Counted from the first letter of the stretch, positions 1 to 11,741 are shown. The stretch is DNA of 64,000 nt from Bombardia bombarda (GCA_030512295.1 JAULSR010000002.1:4464001-4528000); one strand, 5' to 3'. Notes: generated by a model not told the origin, from the letters alone. Program-made: numbers and translations.

Positions 1-429
1 GTGCTCTCCCTCACTTGGTCGTTCACACATCCACCTAGCAACCCAGTACTCAGAGCCGACCGCCTCGCATCCTTGCGCGATGATCTTGCGATCTTCAGAT
101 CTTCGGATCTTTCTGATTGGAACCTTATCTTCATCAGTTTTGACATAAATATGTCCATGAATCTGACATTCGGCCCAACTGTTGCCGACATAGACAGTAA
201 CCCTGTCGTCGGCAGCTTCGTATCCAGCTATCTTGCCAGTTCTAACATTGCGGACTGTGGAGGTAGAATGAATAGTGCCGCGGACAACAATACATTTGAA
301 TCCTAGTTCAATGGCTTCTTCTTTGCAGATTCTGGTGGTTTCTTTAATCGTTTTTAGTCTGATTTCTTCATCCGGTAAGATCTGGTCCAGTACATTTCCT
401 GGCACCGTCCATACAACCTTTTTTACCAT
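1..429 (-). CDS. Hypothetical protein, N-terminal part, runs off left edge
   Basis: The reverse strand reads open for 143 codons from an ATG at 429 to the first base of the window, with no stop and no need for an intron. The protein starts MVKKVVWTVPG and is mixed and soluble-looking: an acidic/basic helical stretch around residues 18-42, then a beta-rich part containing YEAADDRVTVYVGNSW. There is no signal peptide or membrane segment. The opposite-strand frame is 101 codons and has no family features. I do not recognise the family. A 143-codon open frame in AT-rich DNA is longer than expected by chance, so a real gene is likely, but the 3' end lies outside the window and the start could be internal to a longer gene. 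Confidence 0.45.
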   Translation of the reverse strand, partial: MVKKVVWTVPGNVLDQILPDEEIRLKTIKETTRICKEEAIELGFKCIVVRGTIHSTSTVRNVRTGKIAGYEAADDRVTVYVGNSWAECQIHGHIYVKTDEDKVPIRKIRRSEDRKIIAQGCEAVGSEYWVARWMCERPSEGEH

Positions 430-1874
430 ATTAGCGATTACTTATCATGAACTTTGGATTGAACTACAAACCCAAGGATTGTTGTCAGTCCCAGATCCAT
501 ACACATGGTGTTGTTCTGGCCAAAAGCCACGATGTGTTGGGCGAGGACAGCACCCTTCGCCGAGTATGGAGACGCCGGGCACATATCTCTCGCTCTCTCT
601 GGTCTTTCTGTTCTCCCTGGCACCGCTGTACCACTTCCCAGAATTGGTCTGTGTATGCATGGTGTGCTAATCAGTCGAGTCGCAGTATAGAAGTAAGAAG
701 AGGGTTTGGTAGTCCAATAAACAGTCTGTAATCTTTCAGAAGAGATTTGGTTATAACACTCGTGGGGCTTATGATATTTAACACTTCACTTTATTTCGGC
801 ACATTATGGTGAGTAAAGAATAGATTGAGGAACATAAAAATAGCATCATCCGAGGTGCCGCGACAATGAGCTGAGTGCAGTCTTCTAATAAAAAAGGACA
901 ACAAGCAATATAGTACGAGGGTATTAATAAGTAGCCTAAAGAAAGGAGTGGTGATTTCTTTATTCTGATAATAGAGGGAGGTGAAGAAATACTATACTCT
1001 CGTTATATTTTAGGATGTGATGAGCTGAATCGAGCTAAGACTGTCTCTTTAGGAAGATAACCCGTTAACTTATTGGTATAGCAACTTGTATATACGGTGG
1101 TCACCTGGGTACCTGGTTACACGTATCACTTTTCTCGTCATTGTAACTGTCATCGGCCTCCACCTGCTGACCGTATCTATGAAGTGTTTTGCAAGTTCCT
1201 GGTGTTCAGTCATTTTGGTAATTATAGAAGTTGACACTTGTGTCAGCAGATTTGATCTATTGCTAATTCACGCCTTGTTTTCTATGATTCCAAAACCAGT
1301 ACAATACTCTTTAAGGATTGGTTCAAAACAGATCCAAACTACCCAGTGACCTAACAAAGACTTAGGTTGTGGAATATTTTATGAAACACATACTGAATAT
1401 ATTGTGGATATCTAAAGCGGGTTGGACGCTGACGCCCGAGACAATGGACATGCGTAGCAATACCTTAGTTGATGTAAATGATTTGATAAAATTAGTGCTG
1501 TTGATTGACAGACAAAATGTTCTTTGTTGCTAAATTTAAATTTAGATTGGAATAGATAAAGGCCAGCAGTGCAAAAGCAGAAGTCACATGGACGTGGATG
1601 ATAAAGCAGGAACTAAACAACAATGAACTTATCTGTCTGCAACCAGCTGCCTGGTATCTCTACATAGCTCACTCCCAATTCATTTCCAGTTCAATTTTTT
1701 AGTTCAATAGCTCCTTCCTTTCGAATTTAGCCAGAGTTTTAACTTATCATTTTTGTCCTGTTTTGGCAAAGCAATCCATCGCGCCTTCCTTGGCTGTCAA
1801 TTTTGACCCAGGGTCCACAAATTTCTACAGCAAGACGCAATTGAAGAGAATTACAACCGAAGAAAGTTTAAACC
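430..1874. other. AT-rich intergenic region, no gene recognised
   Basis: About 1.4 kb of AT-rich DNA between the left-edge gene and the kinase. The short frames here lack family motifs and overlap each other on both strands. I see no tRNA, repeat array or transposon ends. The last 200 bases are probably the kinase promoter and leader. Confidence 0.5.
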
Positions 1875-4019
1875 ATGTCTTCGCCAACAAGTCAACATGA
1901 TCGTGAAAGCAGTCAAGACACAGTACCAGAATACTGGTACCGCGCTGCTGGTCCGCCCGAAGATGTCGAAGATACCGAACACTACCGACCAGGCGGCTTC
2001 CACCCTGTCCTGCTCGGAGATATCCTCGACAACCGTCTCAAGGTGGTGCACAAGCTTGGCGTTGGCGGACAAGCCGTCGTCTGGCTCTGCCGCGATTTGA
2101 AACTCGAAAGATGGCTCGCCGTCAAGATGCTGATGGCTGAGGACTCCAAGGAAGACTGCCCGGATCTAAAACACTGCGGCCTCTTCCGCGACGGCTCCCT
2201 CGACGACTCGGAGTTACGTCATCTAGCCCTTCCACTCGGGCATTTTTGGATCGACGGCCCCAACGGTCGAAACCTGTGCATCGTCCTACCTCTGCTCGGC
2301 CCTCCCATCTCACATGCGGAGGGAAATCGGCTGTGGGATTACAAGCGGGAGTCTGATGTCGCCGTGTTGGAGGATATTTGCTTCCAGCTTGCCCAAGCAA
2401 TGAAAGCCATGCACAGCAAGGGGCTGTGCCACGGCGACTTCAGAATTGATAACATCATGTTCCGACTGACTGACGACATTCACGACCTCGGCGAGGAAGA
2501 AATCATCCAACTGCTAGACCCACCCGAGGTGCGTTCAGTCTACAAAATACCAAACAAAGAGCATCCCGATTACGCCTCCAAAGAAGCGCACGAAGATGAG
2601 GCAGAACTTGAACAACACAGAAATCCGAGATACGATGACTTCGACTACGACTCCGATTTCGATGGCTCTGAAGACATGCACTTTGATGAGCGCTTTGACG
2701 AGACCCTCGGCCCCCATGTACCAAAATACCTGGTTCTACCAACGGGACTGTCCTTTTCTCGAAAAGCGCACCACCGATACATCACGACTTCTATAGCCGT
2801 CATTGACTTTGGCGTCTCCTACATTGCTCTCGATGCTGCAGCCAACAACAAAAAATTCACCGGAATTCCAGCTGCATGTGCCCCACCTGAAGAATTTCTT
2901 CGTACTGGTCCGCTCGGATTCCCCTCCGACATATGGTCACTTGCCGTTGCCATCTTTCACGTGATTGCCGACACGGCGCCGTTTTCTGATGTATACGGCC
3001 TCAAGACTATGATTGTTGCGCTGGAGATTTACCTTGGTCCGCTGCCATTGAGATACAGGCAGGCTTGGATAGACTGTCTGACCATACGAGATGCCTTACG
3101 AGACTCGGATACCAAACGTGACACATTCGGACCAGACGGGCAGCTTCTTCCAGTGAGCACTATCTCTGGAACACAGGATAGTAGATCTAAGAAGATACTC
3201 GAAGAGTGGGGTGTCCCGCTTAGTTCATTCGAGGCATCGTTGCTCAAGGTACTGGGATATCGGCGTAAGAACAACGACGGAGAGCAAGTCTCAGGCGGTC
3301 GCGGTCGAAAGTATCATGACTACCACAGCACTCCGGCCCGTATTAGCGCGCTTCTTGATATGTTGAAGAAGATGTTGAGATGGATACCAGAGGACAGACT
3401 GACGATAGACGAGGTTCTGAGCCATCCCTGGCTCAATCGCGACGATGATACGACGACATTCCCAAGGACCGAGCTCGAGACCCGTGGTCGCAAGCTCAGG
3501 CGCGAACATGGTGACGAACATGGTGGAAAGCAAGAGGATAAGAGAGCGAGCTCCCCGAACTCTCAAGTTTCTCATAACGATCACAAGAGAGCGGCATTCC
3601 TAGGCTTAAGCAATCCTGTGAGTCCTAGCGGTCCAAAAAGCGATGGCGAAAATGGTGGTGAACAGCCTGAGTTCAAGAAAGACAGCTCCAAGAGAGACAG
3701 CTCCCCGAGCTCACAAGTCTCTCATGACGGTCACAAGAGAGCAGCCTCCCCAGGCTCAAGCAATCCTACACGTGCTGCTGGATCGGGAAGCGATGGTTAT
3801 ATGGGTGATGGAAAGCGTGGGGTCAAGAGAGCGGCTTCTCCAGTCTCAAGTACCCATAGCACTACTGGCGGTCCGAAGAGTGTAGGTCTCCCAAGCTCCG
3901 ACAGTGCCCCTACTACCACTTCCGAAGCCCAAAAGGGATGGATGTCGAATTTCGTGCTCCCGGATACATCACTGTTCCGCATCATCGCTCGACTGTTTCG
4001 GCAGTTTTATGAGTCTTGA
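1875..4019 (+). CDS. SRPK-like serine/threonine protein kinase
   Basis: Single-exon gene for 714 residues. An N-terminal YRPGGFHPVLLGDIL segment (37-51), typical of SR-protein kinases, leads into the glycine loop GVGGQAVVW (62-70) and the catalytic lysine K84 (LAVKML). The catalytic loop is HGDFRIDN (186-193): HRD is replaced by HGD but Asp188 and Asn193 are kept. An acidic insert (about 205-280) separates it from the DFG motif (311-313), as in SRPKs where the kinase lobes are split by a spacer. APPE (337-340) and the SDIWSLAVAIF helix follow. The last 180 residues are a Ser/Lys/His-rich tail with three imperfect repeats, ending in a hydrophobic-aromatic segment. Known members phosphorylate RS-rich splicing factors; fungal lineages have many expanded, divergent copies, so the substrate is unknown. 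The start ATG follows a pyrimidine-poor leader, and the family motif begins close behind it. Confidence 0.85.
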   Translation: MSSPTSQHDRESSQDTVPEYWYRAAGPPEDVEDTEHYRPGGFHPVLLGDILDNRLKVVHKLGVGGQAVVWLCRDLKLERWLAVKMLMAEDSKEDCPDLKHCGLFRDGSLDDSELRHLALPLGHFWIDGPNGRNLCIVLPLLGPPISHAEGNRLWDYKRESDVAVLEDICFQLAQAMKAMHSKGLCHGDFRIDNIMFRLTDDIHDLGEEEIIQLLDPPEVRSVYKIPNKEHPDYASKEAHEDEAELEQHRNPRYDDFDYDSDFDGSEDMHFDERFDETLGPHVPKYLVLPTGLSFSRKAHHRYITTSIAVIDFGVSYIALDAAANNKKFTGIPAACAPPEEFLRTGPLGFPSDIWSLAVAIFHVIADTAPFSDVYGLKTMIVALEIYLGPLPLRYRQAWIDCLTIRDALRDSDTKRDTFGPDGQLLPVSTISGTQDSRSKKILEEWGVPLSSFEASLLKVLGYRRKNNDGEQVSGGRGRKYHDYHSTPARISALLDMLKKMLRWIPEDRLTIDEVLSHPWLNRDDDTTTFPRTELETRGRKLRREHGDEHGGKQEDKRASSPNSQVSHNDHKRAAFLGLSNPVSPSGPKSDGENGGEQPEFKKDSSKRDSSPSSQVSHDGHKRAASPGSSNPTRAAGSGSDGYMGDGKRGVKRAASPVSSTHSTTGGPKSVGLPSSDSAPTTTSEAQKGWMSNFVLPDTSLFRIIARLFRQFYES
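3551..3849 (+). repeat. Imperfect coding repeat in kinase tail
   Basis: Two 67-base copies lie at 3551-3617 and 3701-3767, a 150-base period, with a shorter third copy around 3824-3849. They encode the repeated SQVSH-x-x-HKRAA pattern followed by Ser/Pro/Gly residues. Differences between copies are mostly substitutions, so the duplication is not recent. The segment is probably disordered. Confidence 0.75.
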
Positions 4020-4245
4020 ACAGGGAGATGCAAGACTGGGGCTGACGCGCACCCAGCAGTATAAAAAGGCACGCCGGCGAACCTTTTAGAATTGAGCTTT
4101 AAACCTGACTCGTTACACCTTTCATTTGATCTCATCGTTTCCTCTCCTTCTCCTACTTTGTGACAGTGCCTATTTATTTTATGTACATCCTTGTCCGCTC
4201 TTCTTTCATCCCATCATCAGCCCACATTTATCCTTACACAGCCCC

Positions 4246-5072
4246 TCACAGCGTCACATTTCTCATAATCGTCAGCGTATGCACAAACTTGATCTTCCCG
4301 CCTTCGACCCGAAACTCGTGGCTGTCAGGCCGCGTGGCAAACTGCACCAGGGCATCCACCGTCCCCAGCGTCTCGTCAATGACATAGCGCCTGTTGGTAA
4401 TCGGCACTCCGCTCGGGACGCCCACGTTGCAGCTGTCGGTGGCAGACCCATTCCCCGTGTACCAGCCCCCTCGAGCCGGTGGCACGGCGTGCCCCACGGC
4501 ACCACCTCTGACGGGTTGTTGAAGAGGTTGAGATAGGCATCAGCAGCAGCCTGGATGACGGCGCGCGTGTCACGCTCGGCCTCAGGAATAGTAGTCCACT
4601 TGCCGTCCTCGCTGGACGCGTACGACAGTGTCTGTGTCGCGTTGAACGCCCAGTCGCCCGGCTGCGACACGAGCGACTCGACCTTGACGAGGGTCTGGCC
4701 CGTGGGGTCGAAGCGCAGCTGCGTGCCGATGACGCGCGGGTTCGCCGGGTCGGACACGATCAGCTCGGTGTAGGTGGCGCACTGGGTCGTGTCGAGGCTG
4801 CTGCGGTTGTGGTCGATGCGCAGCGGTGCTGAGAGGGCGGTGACGCCGGTTTTTGGGCTGCGGGAGACGCCGTCTTCGTTGTAGACGAGGTCTGGCGAGG
4901 CGATGGCCAGGAGGGCGGACGGGTCGCCGCGGATTTGCGAGTTGATGTACTGCTCGGTGTGGAAGCGCAGGAGGTCGCGGGTGCAGCCGTCAGCGGAGGG
5001 AGTGGTGGTGGTGGTGGGGAGGGCGAGGGCGGGAGCGCCCAGGACAAAGAAGGCTGCCAGGAAGGGGATCAT
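4246..5072 (-). CDS. DUF8021-type secreted protein, frameshifted
   Basis: The protein starts at ATG 5072 with a clear signal peptide (MIPFLAAFFVLGAPALALP), then a Thr-rich stretch and a SnoaL-like fungal domain. An upstream in-frame start exists (non-ATG or longer) but would bury the signal peptide. The frame is good to VVPWGTPCHRLEG, after which the family sequence GWYTGNGSATDSCNVG continues in the next frame to VHTLTIMRNVTL and a stop at 4246-4248. The break lies at a run of five C at 4466-4470 (G on the coding strand); a sixth base would restore the family's usual LEGGWYTG. So one base is missing, by real mutation or by a homopolymer error. Known members are small secreted proteins of unknown function with a conserved PWGTPC-x-RLEGG motif and the CNVGVPSG segment seen here. 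It is convergent with the kinase, whose stop lies 226 bases away. Confidence 0.75.
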
Positions 5073-5724
5073 CTTGACTGATTGCTTGGTGGTGGTGCTG
5101 ATGGTCAATAGGGGGTGCAAGAGGTCGAGAAGACACTTGACGGATGCCGCCGTCCTACTTATGGACTTCACTGCCTTGGCTTACCCATACCACATCACGA
5201 CCAAAGGGCCCATATGCTAATACACACAGACGGCAGACAGCACAGATCAGCAAAGAGGAGAGAGACAGGTATGCGGGGTTTACCATCAACCGCCATCTCC
5301 AAGACGAAGAATATAGAGCTGTCTATTTGCGTTTCGGTTTCCGGCCCAATGGGGTGTCGACGGTCCAGGGGCGGATCTGGTCTAATGGAGCGGAAGAATC
5401 GGCCGGATCAAGTGCCCAATGCTGCAATCTGCCTGGACCTATTCGGCAGGTCGAGACTGAACATGGCCGTACCTGCATATCTCCACATCACCACACACAA
5501 GACAGACACGAGCTTGCACAAGAGAGTAGTTCAATTGTCATTCGTCATGCCCTGCATGATACGATAGATACATCAAGGAATTAATGTTGCTTTATCCAAC
5601 CACCAACCACCGTTGACCAGACCGAACCTTGACGAAAACAGCATAACTCATACCGCGGCCGTTATCTTCATTTTTCCTTTCCATTCCATTGAGCCTTACT
5701 TACCTGCTCGCCTACTTACCTCAC
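5073..5724. other. Intergenic: promoter of DUF8021 gene and 3' side of Ppo gene
   Basis: Both flanking genes are on the minus strand, so this holds the DUF8021 promoter and the Ppo 3' untranslated region. The overlapping plus-strand frames at 5115-5584 have no protein-family features. Nothing else is seen. Confidence 0.5.
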
Positions 5725-8700
5725 CTAGAGATCGTTGTGAACCTTGTCCAAGAACTCGGCCTTCTTCTGCTGGATCAGGCCATAGTATGTGTTCATGTCC
5801 ATGACCTTGGTGGGCTCTCTGTCTCCCTTGAAGACACCCTTGCCCTTGCCGTCGAAGTGCACCTTCCAGGCTGTTCCCAAAATCGTCAGCAATGTGGATC
5901 ATACTACATGACAGTGTTGGGTTAGGGAAGGTACTTACTGCTTGCATCAAAGCCAAGATAGCTCCAGCTGTCGTTGAGATAGGCCTTCTCAGACCCGACC
6001 TGGATGGTCTTGACGACACCCATCTCGCCAGGGGCAGGGCGCAGGTTCTTGAGCTTGGCGGCGAGCCTGACGAGGCCGTCGAGGAAGATGGTGGCAGGGT
6101 CGCGGCCGAGGCAATGGTGCTTGCCGTAGCTGAAGGCCGTCACGTTGCCGCTATCCTTGCGGAAGGGGTTGAATGTGGCTAGCTCGCTGACTTCGGTGGG
6201 GGAGCCATCACCGGCACGGCCCGCTACGCCCTGGATGTTTTGAGTGGGTGGTCAGCATACTTACACATGTCTCACACTAGAGGGAAAGGGGGGCATAGGT
6301 GGTTGCACAGGAAAAACTTTTCGACTTACAAGCATCATAACCACGAGGTTGCCAGGTTGGATCTGCTTGCCCTCGAGCACCGCAGGTTCCTTGGCGACGC
6401 GCACATTGCGCTGCGAACTAGTGAGACGCTGGGCCTCGGCGACGTAGGCATGAAGACCAGCATCGTCGCCCTTCTCGGCCAGGGTCTGGACCTGCGCCCA
6501 GATGGCGGCGTTCTCGGGCTTGAGGAAGAACTCCATGACCTCGTAGAAGGCGGTGACAGGCACACCGATGCCGCCAAAGGCCGTCAGCCACAGGTTGTCG
6601 ACGACACGCTCGGGCGAGTTGCCCTGGGCGAGCAGCTCCTCGACCAGCTTCAGACCGCAGGAGCGCAGCGAGCCCTTCTTGATGGACGACAGGGCCGAGC
6701 TGATGGTGGAGGCGATGCCGAGCCCGAAGCCCTTGCTCGCGACGGCCTTGTCGACGAGCTTGCGGGTCGACTCGATGATGACGGCGCAGCCTTCCTGGGC
6801 GCGACGGCGCCGGTTCCAGGCCTGGCCGGGGTCGTTGTTGTTGACGCCCCAGATGCGGATGTCGAGCAGGGCACGGTACAGCTGGGCGGCGCCGAGCGAG
6901 CCGTTGGGGTTCTCGTCCGTCTTGAGGTCGAAGTGGAAATAGTCGGCGAGCAGCTGGGCGTTGAGCGGGATGGCGACGTCGCGGATGATGTCGATCTGGT
7001 TGAGGCCCTCGGCGAGCTGGAAGGTTTCCTTCTCGACGAGCTGGTTGCCGACGCGGTCGATGAACTCGCGGACGGCCTGGGCCAGGTTGGGGATCTTGGC
7101 CGTGGCTTTCTCGATGCTGGCGCGGTGGGCGTAGTTGGCCGGCTCGTCGCCCGCCAGCATGAACCAGCTCAGGTCCTTCTTGCCGGGGAAGAGCGAGTTG
7201 ACGGCGGGCAGCCAGGGCACGACGAACTTCTTGGGGTTGCTCAGGACCTCCTTGATGGCGGCGCTGGTGACGATGACGACGGGCTTTGATGGCGGCTTGG
7301 GGCCGTCGAGCGTGTACTGGTCCATGGTGCCGAGCTCGCGCGCGATCTTCTCGTTGCCGATCTTTGTGTACATGGGCTGCATGACCGAGATGGAGTTGAA
7401 GGGGAACCAGCCGGGGACGCCGCGCTGGATGAGCTTGTACAGCATGGAGCCGCCCAGCGTCAGGGGGTCGTGCTGCACCTCGTTGTAGCCCCAGGCGGTC
7501 AGGTTGGAGACGGTGTAGTCGAGCGTGTTGAAGCGGTCGGAGCGCACGAGCGTGACGGCGTCAGACAGCACGGCACGGCCAAGCGAGTAGGGCGGGCTGA
7601 TGCCGCAGCCAGTGTTGCGCACAGGCTTGAAGTCCTCGATCATGAGACCGGGGTAGAGCTCGACCATGTCGGGGCTGGTGTACAGCTTCTCGAGGATGTT
7701 GGCAATCTCGGGGTCCGAGTTGATGTCGCTGAACTTCTCGTGCTTCTTGAGCCCGAAGAAGTCGCGGAACTCGTTGAGCGAGGCAACCTGCCACTTGCGC
7801 GCCTGCTTGATGCCCAGCACCTCGACGATCTTGAGCGCCTTGGGGATGGTGCGGGCGCCAAAGATGCCAGACGGGTCCTGCATGGCCTCGTCGAGGACAT
7901 TGACCAGATCCTCGTCCTTGAACCGACCATCGGCCTGGCGCTTGAGGCCGGCAAACTCGCGGACGCTGGGGTCCTTGGGCGTCTGCTGCTCGAAGCGGAG
8001 CAGGGCCTGGCCGAGCTCGACCCAGCTGACGTTGGCCAGGTCGTCGGGGTTGCGGCCGGGGAACAGCTTGAGGAAGAAGTCGTTGATCCAGCGCTCGTCC
8101 TTCTTGGAGATGCACGAGTGGAAGCGGTACAGCAGGTTGAACTCGACGCTGACCTGGTTGCCGACGCCGCGCGGTGTGCCCTCGCCGTCGAACTGCTTGT
8201 CCATGTCCACGCGGGGGTCGAGCGTCCAGTCGCTCTTGGAGTGGTGCGTGTTGGTGATGGCGCGCAGGTAGTCGTGCAGGCAGATGTTGATGTAGAGCCC
8301 GCCCGTGATCAGACGCGCGACGTTGAAGAGGTCGTGGTCCTGCTTGGCCACCGCCTTGGCCCTCTCCTCGGGACTGGCGGTGGGACCGCACGTCAGGGTG
8401 AAGCGGCCGCCCTCGTTGATCTTGAGCAGGATGTCGGCAGCATAGTTGTGGAAACGGCTGTAGAGGACCAGCATGACGTTGACGCCCGCCGGCTGGCCGA
8501 GCAGACGCTTCTCGTGGAAGGTATCGGGCTTCAGCTTACCCTCCTTCATGGTACGGATCTCGAGCTGGTCCTTGAGCGAGGAGCCATACAGAGGAGCCAG
8601 GTCGAGATACGACGACGTGTCCGACTTGTTGGGGTCGGTGCGGCTTGTGCGGAAGATGTCGTGGATGATGATGGAGGCGTGGTAGAAGAACATGGACGAG

Positions 8701-9422
8701 ATGCCAGCCGGGTTCTCCTGGAAGTGCTTGTCGTCACGGGCCATCAGGAGGTCGAAGAGAAGACCCGGGTCGGGCTTGACACCATGGAGACGCTTCAGGT
8801 TCCTGACCGACTTGGCATAGGGGGTACCAGCCCGCCCCAGGTTCGGCGCCATGATGTTGTTGTATGCTCCATCGGGCATACGATACTGGTAAAGACCGTC
8901 GGGGTACTGCGGCACTTCCTCGCGCAGAATCACATCGCTATCAGGAGCCTTGAACTCAATGGTATCAAAGGGCTTCTGAATCGACTGCTGCCCGGGCTGA
9001 ACTACTTCATACTTGACATCGCCGCCAACATAGCTCAGCGGTGGGTGCTGGAGATTACCCCAAAGCGAGTCGATGAGCTTGTTGGTGAGCACGGTTCGGA
9101 GCTTTGACTTGGGGGAGAGAGAGGTGAGAATGCCAATCAGGACCTCGGTTGCTCTAGGGAAAAGGGGGAGCAGGACAATATCAGCGAGAGTTGGTTTATT
9201 TAGTGGTTGAAGAGTTGGGGCTCCTTACCCGGTCTTGTCATCGAGAGGCTTCTGGGTGAGACTCTTCAAGACGGCCACAAGCTCTGGAAGGGTCACCTGG
9301 CTTCTAACGCTGGCGAGCTCCTTGAGCAGATCCTGGGCAAGCTTGGTAGGGTTGTCGAAAGAGTAGGACGGAAGCTTCTCCTCTGCGTACGACTCACCAG
9401 CTTGATACTTCTCGTCAGACAT
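5725..9422 (-). CDS. Ppo-type fatty acid dioxygenase / cytochrome P450 fusion (linoleate diol synthase family)
   Basis: Four exons: 9422-9229, 9153-6330, 6230-5939 and 5870-5725. They join in phase to 1151 residues, the family's usual size. The N-terminal animal-haem-peroxidase-like domain has the distal-His segment HDIFRTS (His about 229) and the YRFH motif (Tyr about 407, proximal His about 410) that makes the tyrosyl radical abstracting hydrogen from linoleate. The C-terminal P450-like domain has EAQR as its ExxR motif and FSYGKHHCLG with the haem-thiolate Cys about 1046. In PpoA-type enzymes this cysteine supports isomerisation of the hydroperoxide to a diol; some PpoC-type proteins lack it. 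The product is therefore probably a dihydroxy or allene-oxide-type oxylipin that acts as a psi factor balancing sexual and asexual sporulation; regiospecificity cannot be read here. The branch-like CTGAC in intron 2 supports its acceptor. The protein is cytosolic or lipid-droplet associated, with no signal peptide. Confidence 0.93.
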
Positions 9423-9535
9423 GGTGGTCGAGTGGTTGGTGGGTTATGGTTGTTGTGCAATGAGACGGCACAGGTGAGAGAGCTCGCCTTGTGTGTTGCT
9501 TCCGTCTGGTCATGGATGGCCTTGCCGTCTGGTTC

Positions 9536-9542
9536 ATATATA
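9536..9542 (-). promoter_or_regulatory. TATA box candidate for the Ppo gene
   Basis: TATATAT on the minus strand lies 114-120 bases upstream of the Ppo start codon, a normal distance for a short fungal leader. It is surrounded by GC-richer DNA, which makes it stand out. Confidence 0.45.
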
Positions 9543-10950
9543 CCAGACACTACATGTACCCACGACTTAACCGCCTCCCTCCCTCCCTGCTCCCTGCTTT
9601 CGAATACTACAGGACTAGGATTCTCAGCAGTTACCTACCGTCGTACATACGCACACCCCTCACACCGCTCAAACATGCTATCTCCTCCTCCTCCGGCCGT
9701 CTGGAGCTGGGACCGTGTAAGTGGATGCGGGCAGACGAGATGTGAGATATGGGCTGACCTATGAGGTGGTTCCCATTCGCTGTCTCCGACTCAAACTCGA
9801 TAGTATGATGCAACATGGTATCAAGAACAGCTCGCGTGACACGGAGATCACACATCTATTGCACCTCATCTCCTGGCCTTGTCCATTCACGTCGAACCAA
9901 CCCCGCTGTCAAGACACAAGTCCCTACATCATAACCGAGTCATAACCGCCCGCAGCGCTCAAGCCTGAGACAAGGCGATGCACTCATACACTAGATTCAA
10001 GCCTCGGCGTCAGATATGGCCTCAGTCTTGGCCGAGGTCGAGGGCTGGGGCTGGGCGGAGAGAGCTTGGGATTCGCCATGGCCCGGACCGGTCATCGTTT
10101 TTGGACAGGGTTCCACGAGGGGGGTGTCTGTCTTCGTCTGGCTGCGTCTGGCTGCATGCAAGGATGAGGGGTCCAGCCAATATTGGACCATGATCGCCGT
10201 TTTGTGGCTTGCTGAGCCCGGGAATCCAAGACATGGGCCCGTCTCCGACTGGAGGGTTACATTGCGGGTTAGGTAAATCCCTACGGCCAGAGAGACAGCT
10301 CATAGGCAGTGTTAGCCACAGCGTTACATGTGGCTTCAAAAGCTGCTATTGTGTTTCCCCAGCGGTACAACGCTCGGCCATTCGAGAAAGGGAAGGCCCG
10401 CGTTCAGAGAGGAAAGAATAAGGCAATCTATACGAACTGATCAATGGCACTATTTGAGCCAGTTGGGGGCAAAACAAAGATGAAAGAAAACGAATTCCTG
10501 TGCAGTGGTTGGGCTAGGTTCGTCTTGATTGAGTACTTTACCCAGCCAGATTGACGCTTGGCACAACAACTGCAGCCAAGCCGTCCGCATTCGATTGGTG
10601 GCATTGTCGATATGAACGGCGATTCCATGCGAGCTATCGGCGATTTGGTGTGGTTGCGTTGGATGTTCCATGTCTTCTCGTTTGTATTTGACGATGCGCG
10701 GGTTCGACTTCGAGGGGGGGGGGGGTTGGGTGAAGGCCTCAAAAGGCCCTGGAGGACTTGCCGCCTTATAAACAAACCCCTGTCGAAAATCATGCGGCCC
10801 GCAGATCTTGGGCTAGGGAACCCAGCGAACCATACAGATGCCACCTTGGACAGGAAGTCTAGTCTGCATGTCAATGTCTGGGACAAGCTGAGGTCTCGGT
10901 TTAGGAAAGTCAGAGGGAGAATCCCCTGCACGGCTCTCTCTGAGCATGAG

Positions 10951-10988
10951 CACCAGTCTTCTTCCCACCAGTCTTCTTCCCACCAGTC
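10951..10988 (+). repeat. 15-base tandem repeat, 2.5 copies
   Basis: The unit caccagtcttcttcc occurs twice exactly, followed by eight bases of a third copy. Simple intergenic minisatellite. Confidence 0.8.
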
Positions 10989-11741
10989 ATGCAAATCACC
11001 AACCCTTGAACCCTCGAACGACCGCAGCGACCGCACTGATACGGCCTGCAGAATCTCTCTCGGTCTAGATTCCACCGCACTGAATCCACCGATGGCCACT
11101 TGACACCCCATCTCGTGCTCATGGCAAGCTGAACTTCCGCGTTGGGGGAGACGAGAGGGATAAAGATGAGGGGATGCATGAGCATGGATGCAACTTTCAC
11201 CCCCCTTCACCTCTTCCCAGCCACCAATCTCCGTCCACAATTCCATAAGCTCGCTCGACTGCACAATTCCACCCGCAGCATAATGCATGTCCAGTCTTCA
11301 CTCGTAGGACAGAAGGGCGAGCTAGACGACGAGAGGAACCCGCGGGCTTCGCCGTATGCAAGCTGAGACAATGCACTAACCTCGATTCCAGAGGGAGCGA
11401 CATGATGCCCTCAGCCTGAGACCCTTCCCCAGCTGGGTGGTGCTTGTACTTGTGGAGCGACGGGAGATTACGCAGACGGCCCGTCTAGTGCTCACTTCTC
11501 GGTGAGTGCGAGGTACTAGGACCAGTTACCAAGTACGGATAGGCGGAAGACTGGGTAACCAACACTAGAATGCCTGATTTGATTTGCGTCAACTTTGCGT
11601 ACCATGCGTGTTTCGGAGGGAGGCATGTCGGTTGCCGTTACTGATAAATCGGGTAGTTCCCTGCGGGCTTGTTCCGCTTGTCTCCCCCATTTCCTGCCAG
11701 TTGCTCACACTCTTTGAACAAGGACTAGAGACTGGTCTCGA

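Noticed and set aside
10690..10740. GGTTCGACTTCGAG-like tRNA T-arm
   Set aside because: It does not close into a T stem, and no acceptor or anticodon arm is nearby.
10428..11288. 286-codon minus-strand frame
   Set aside because: It contains a WWEED repeat that comes directly from a DNA tandem repeat, overlaps a plus-strand frame of 181 codons and shows no domain.
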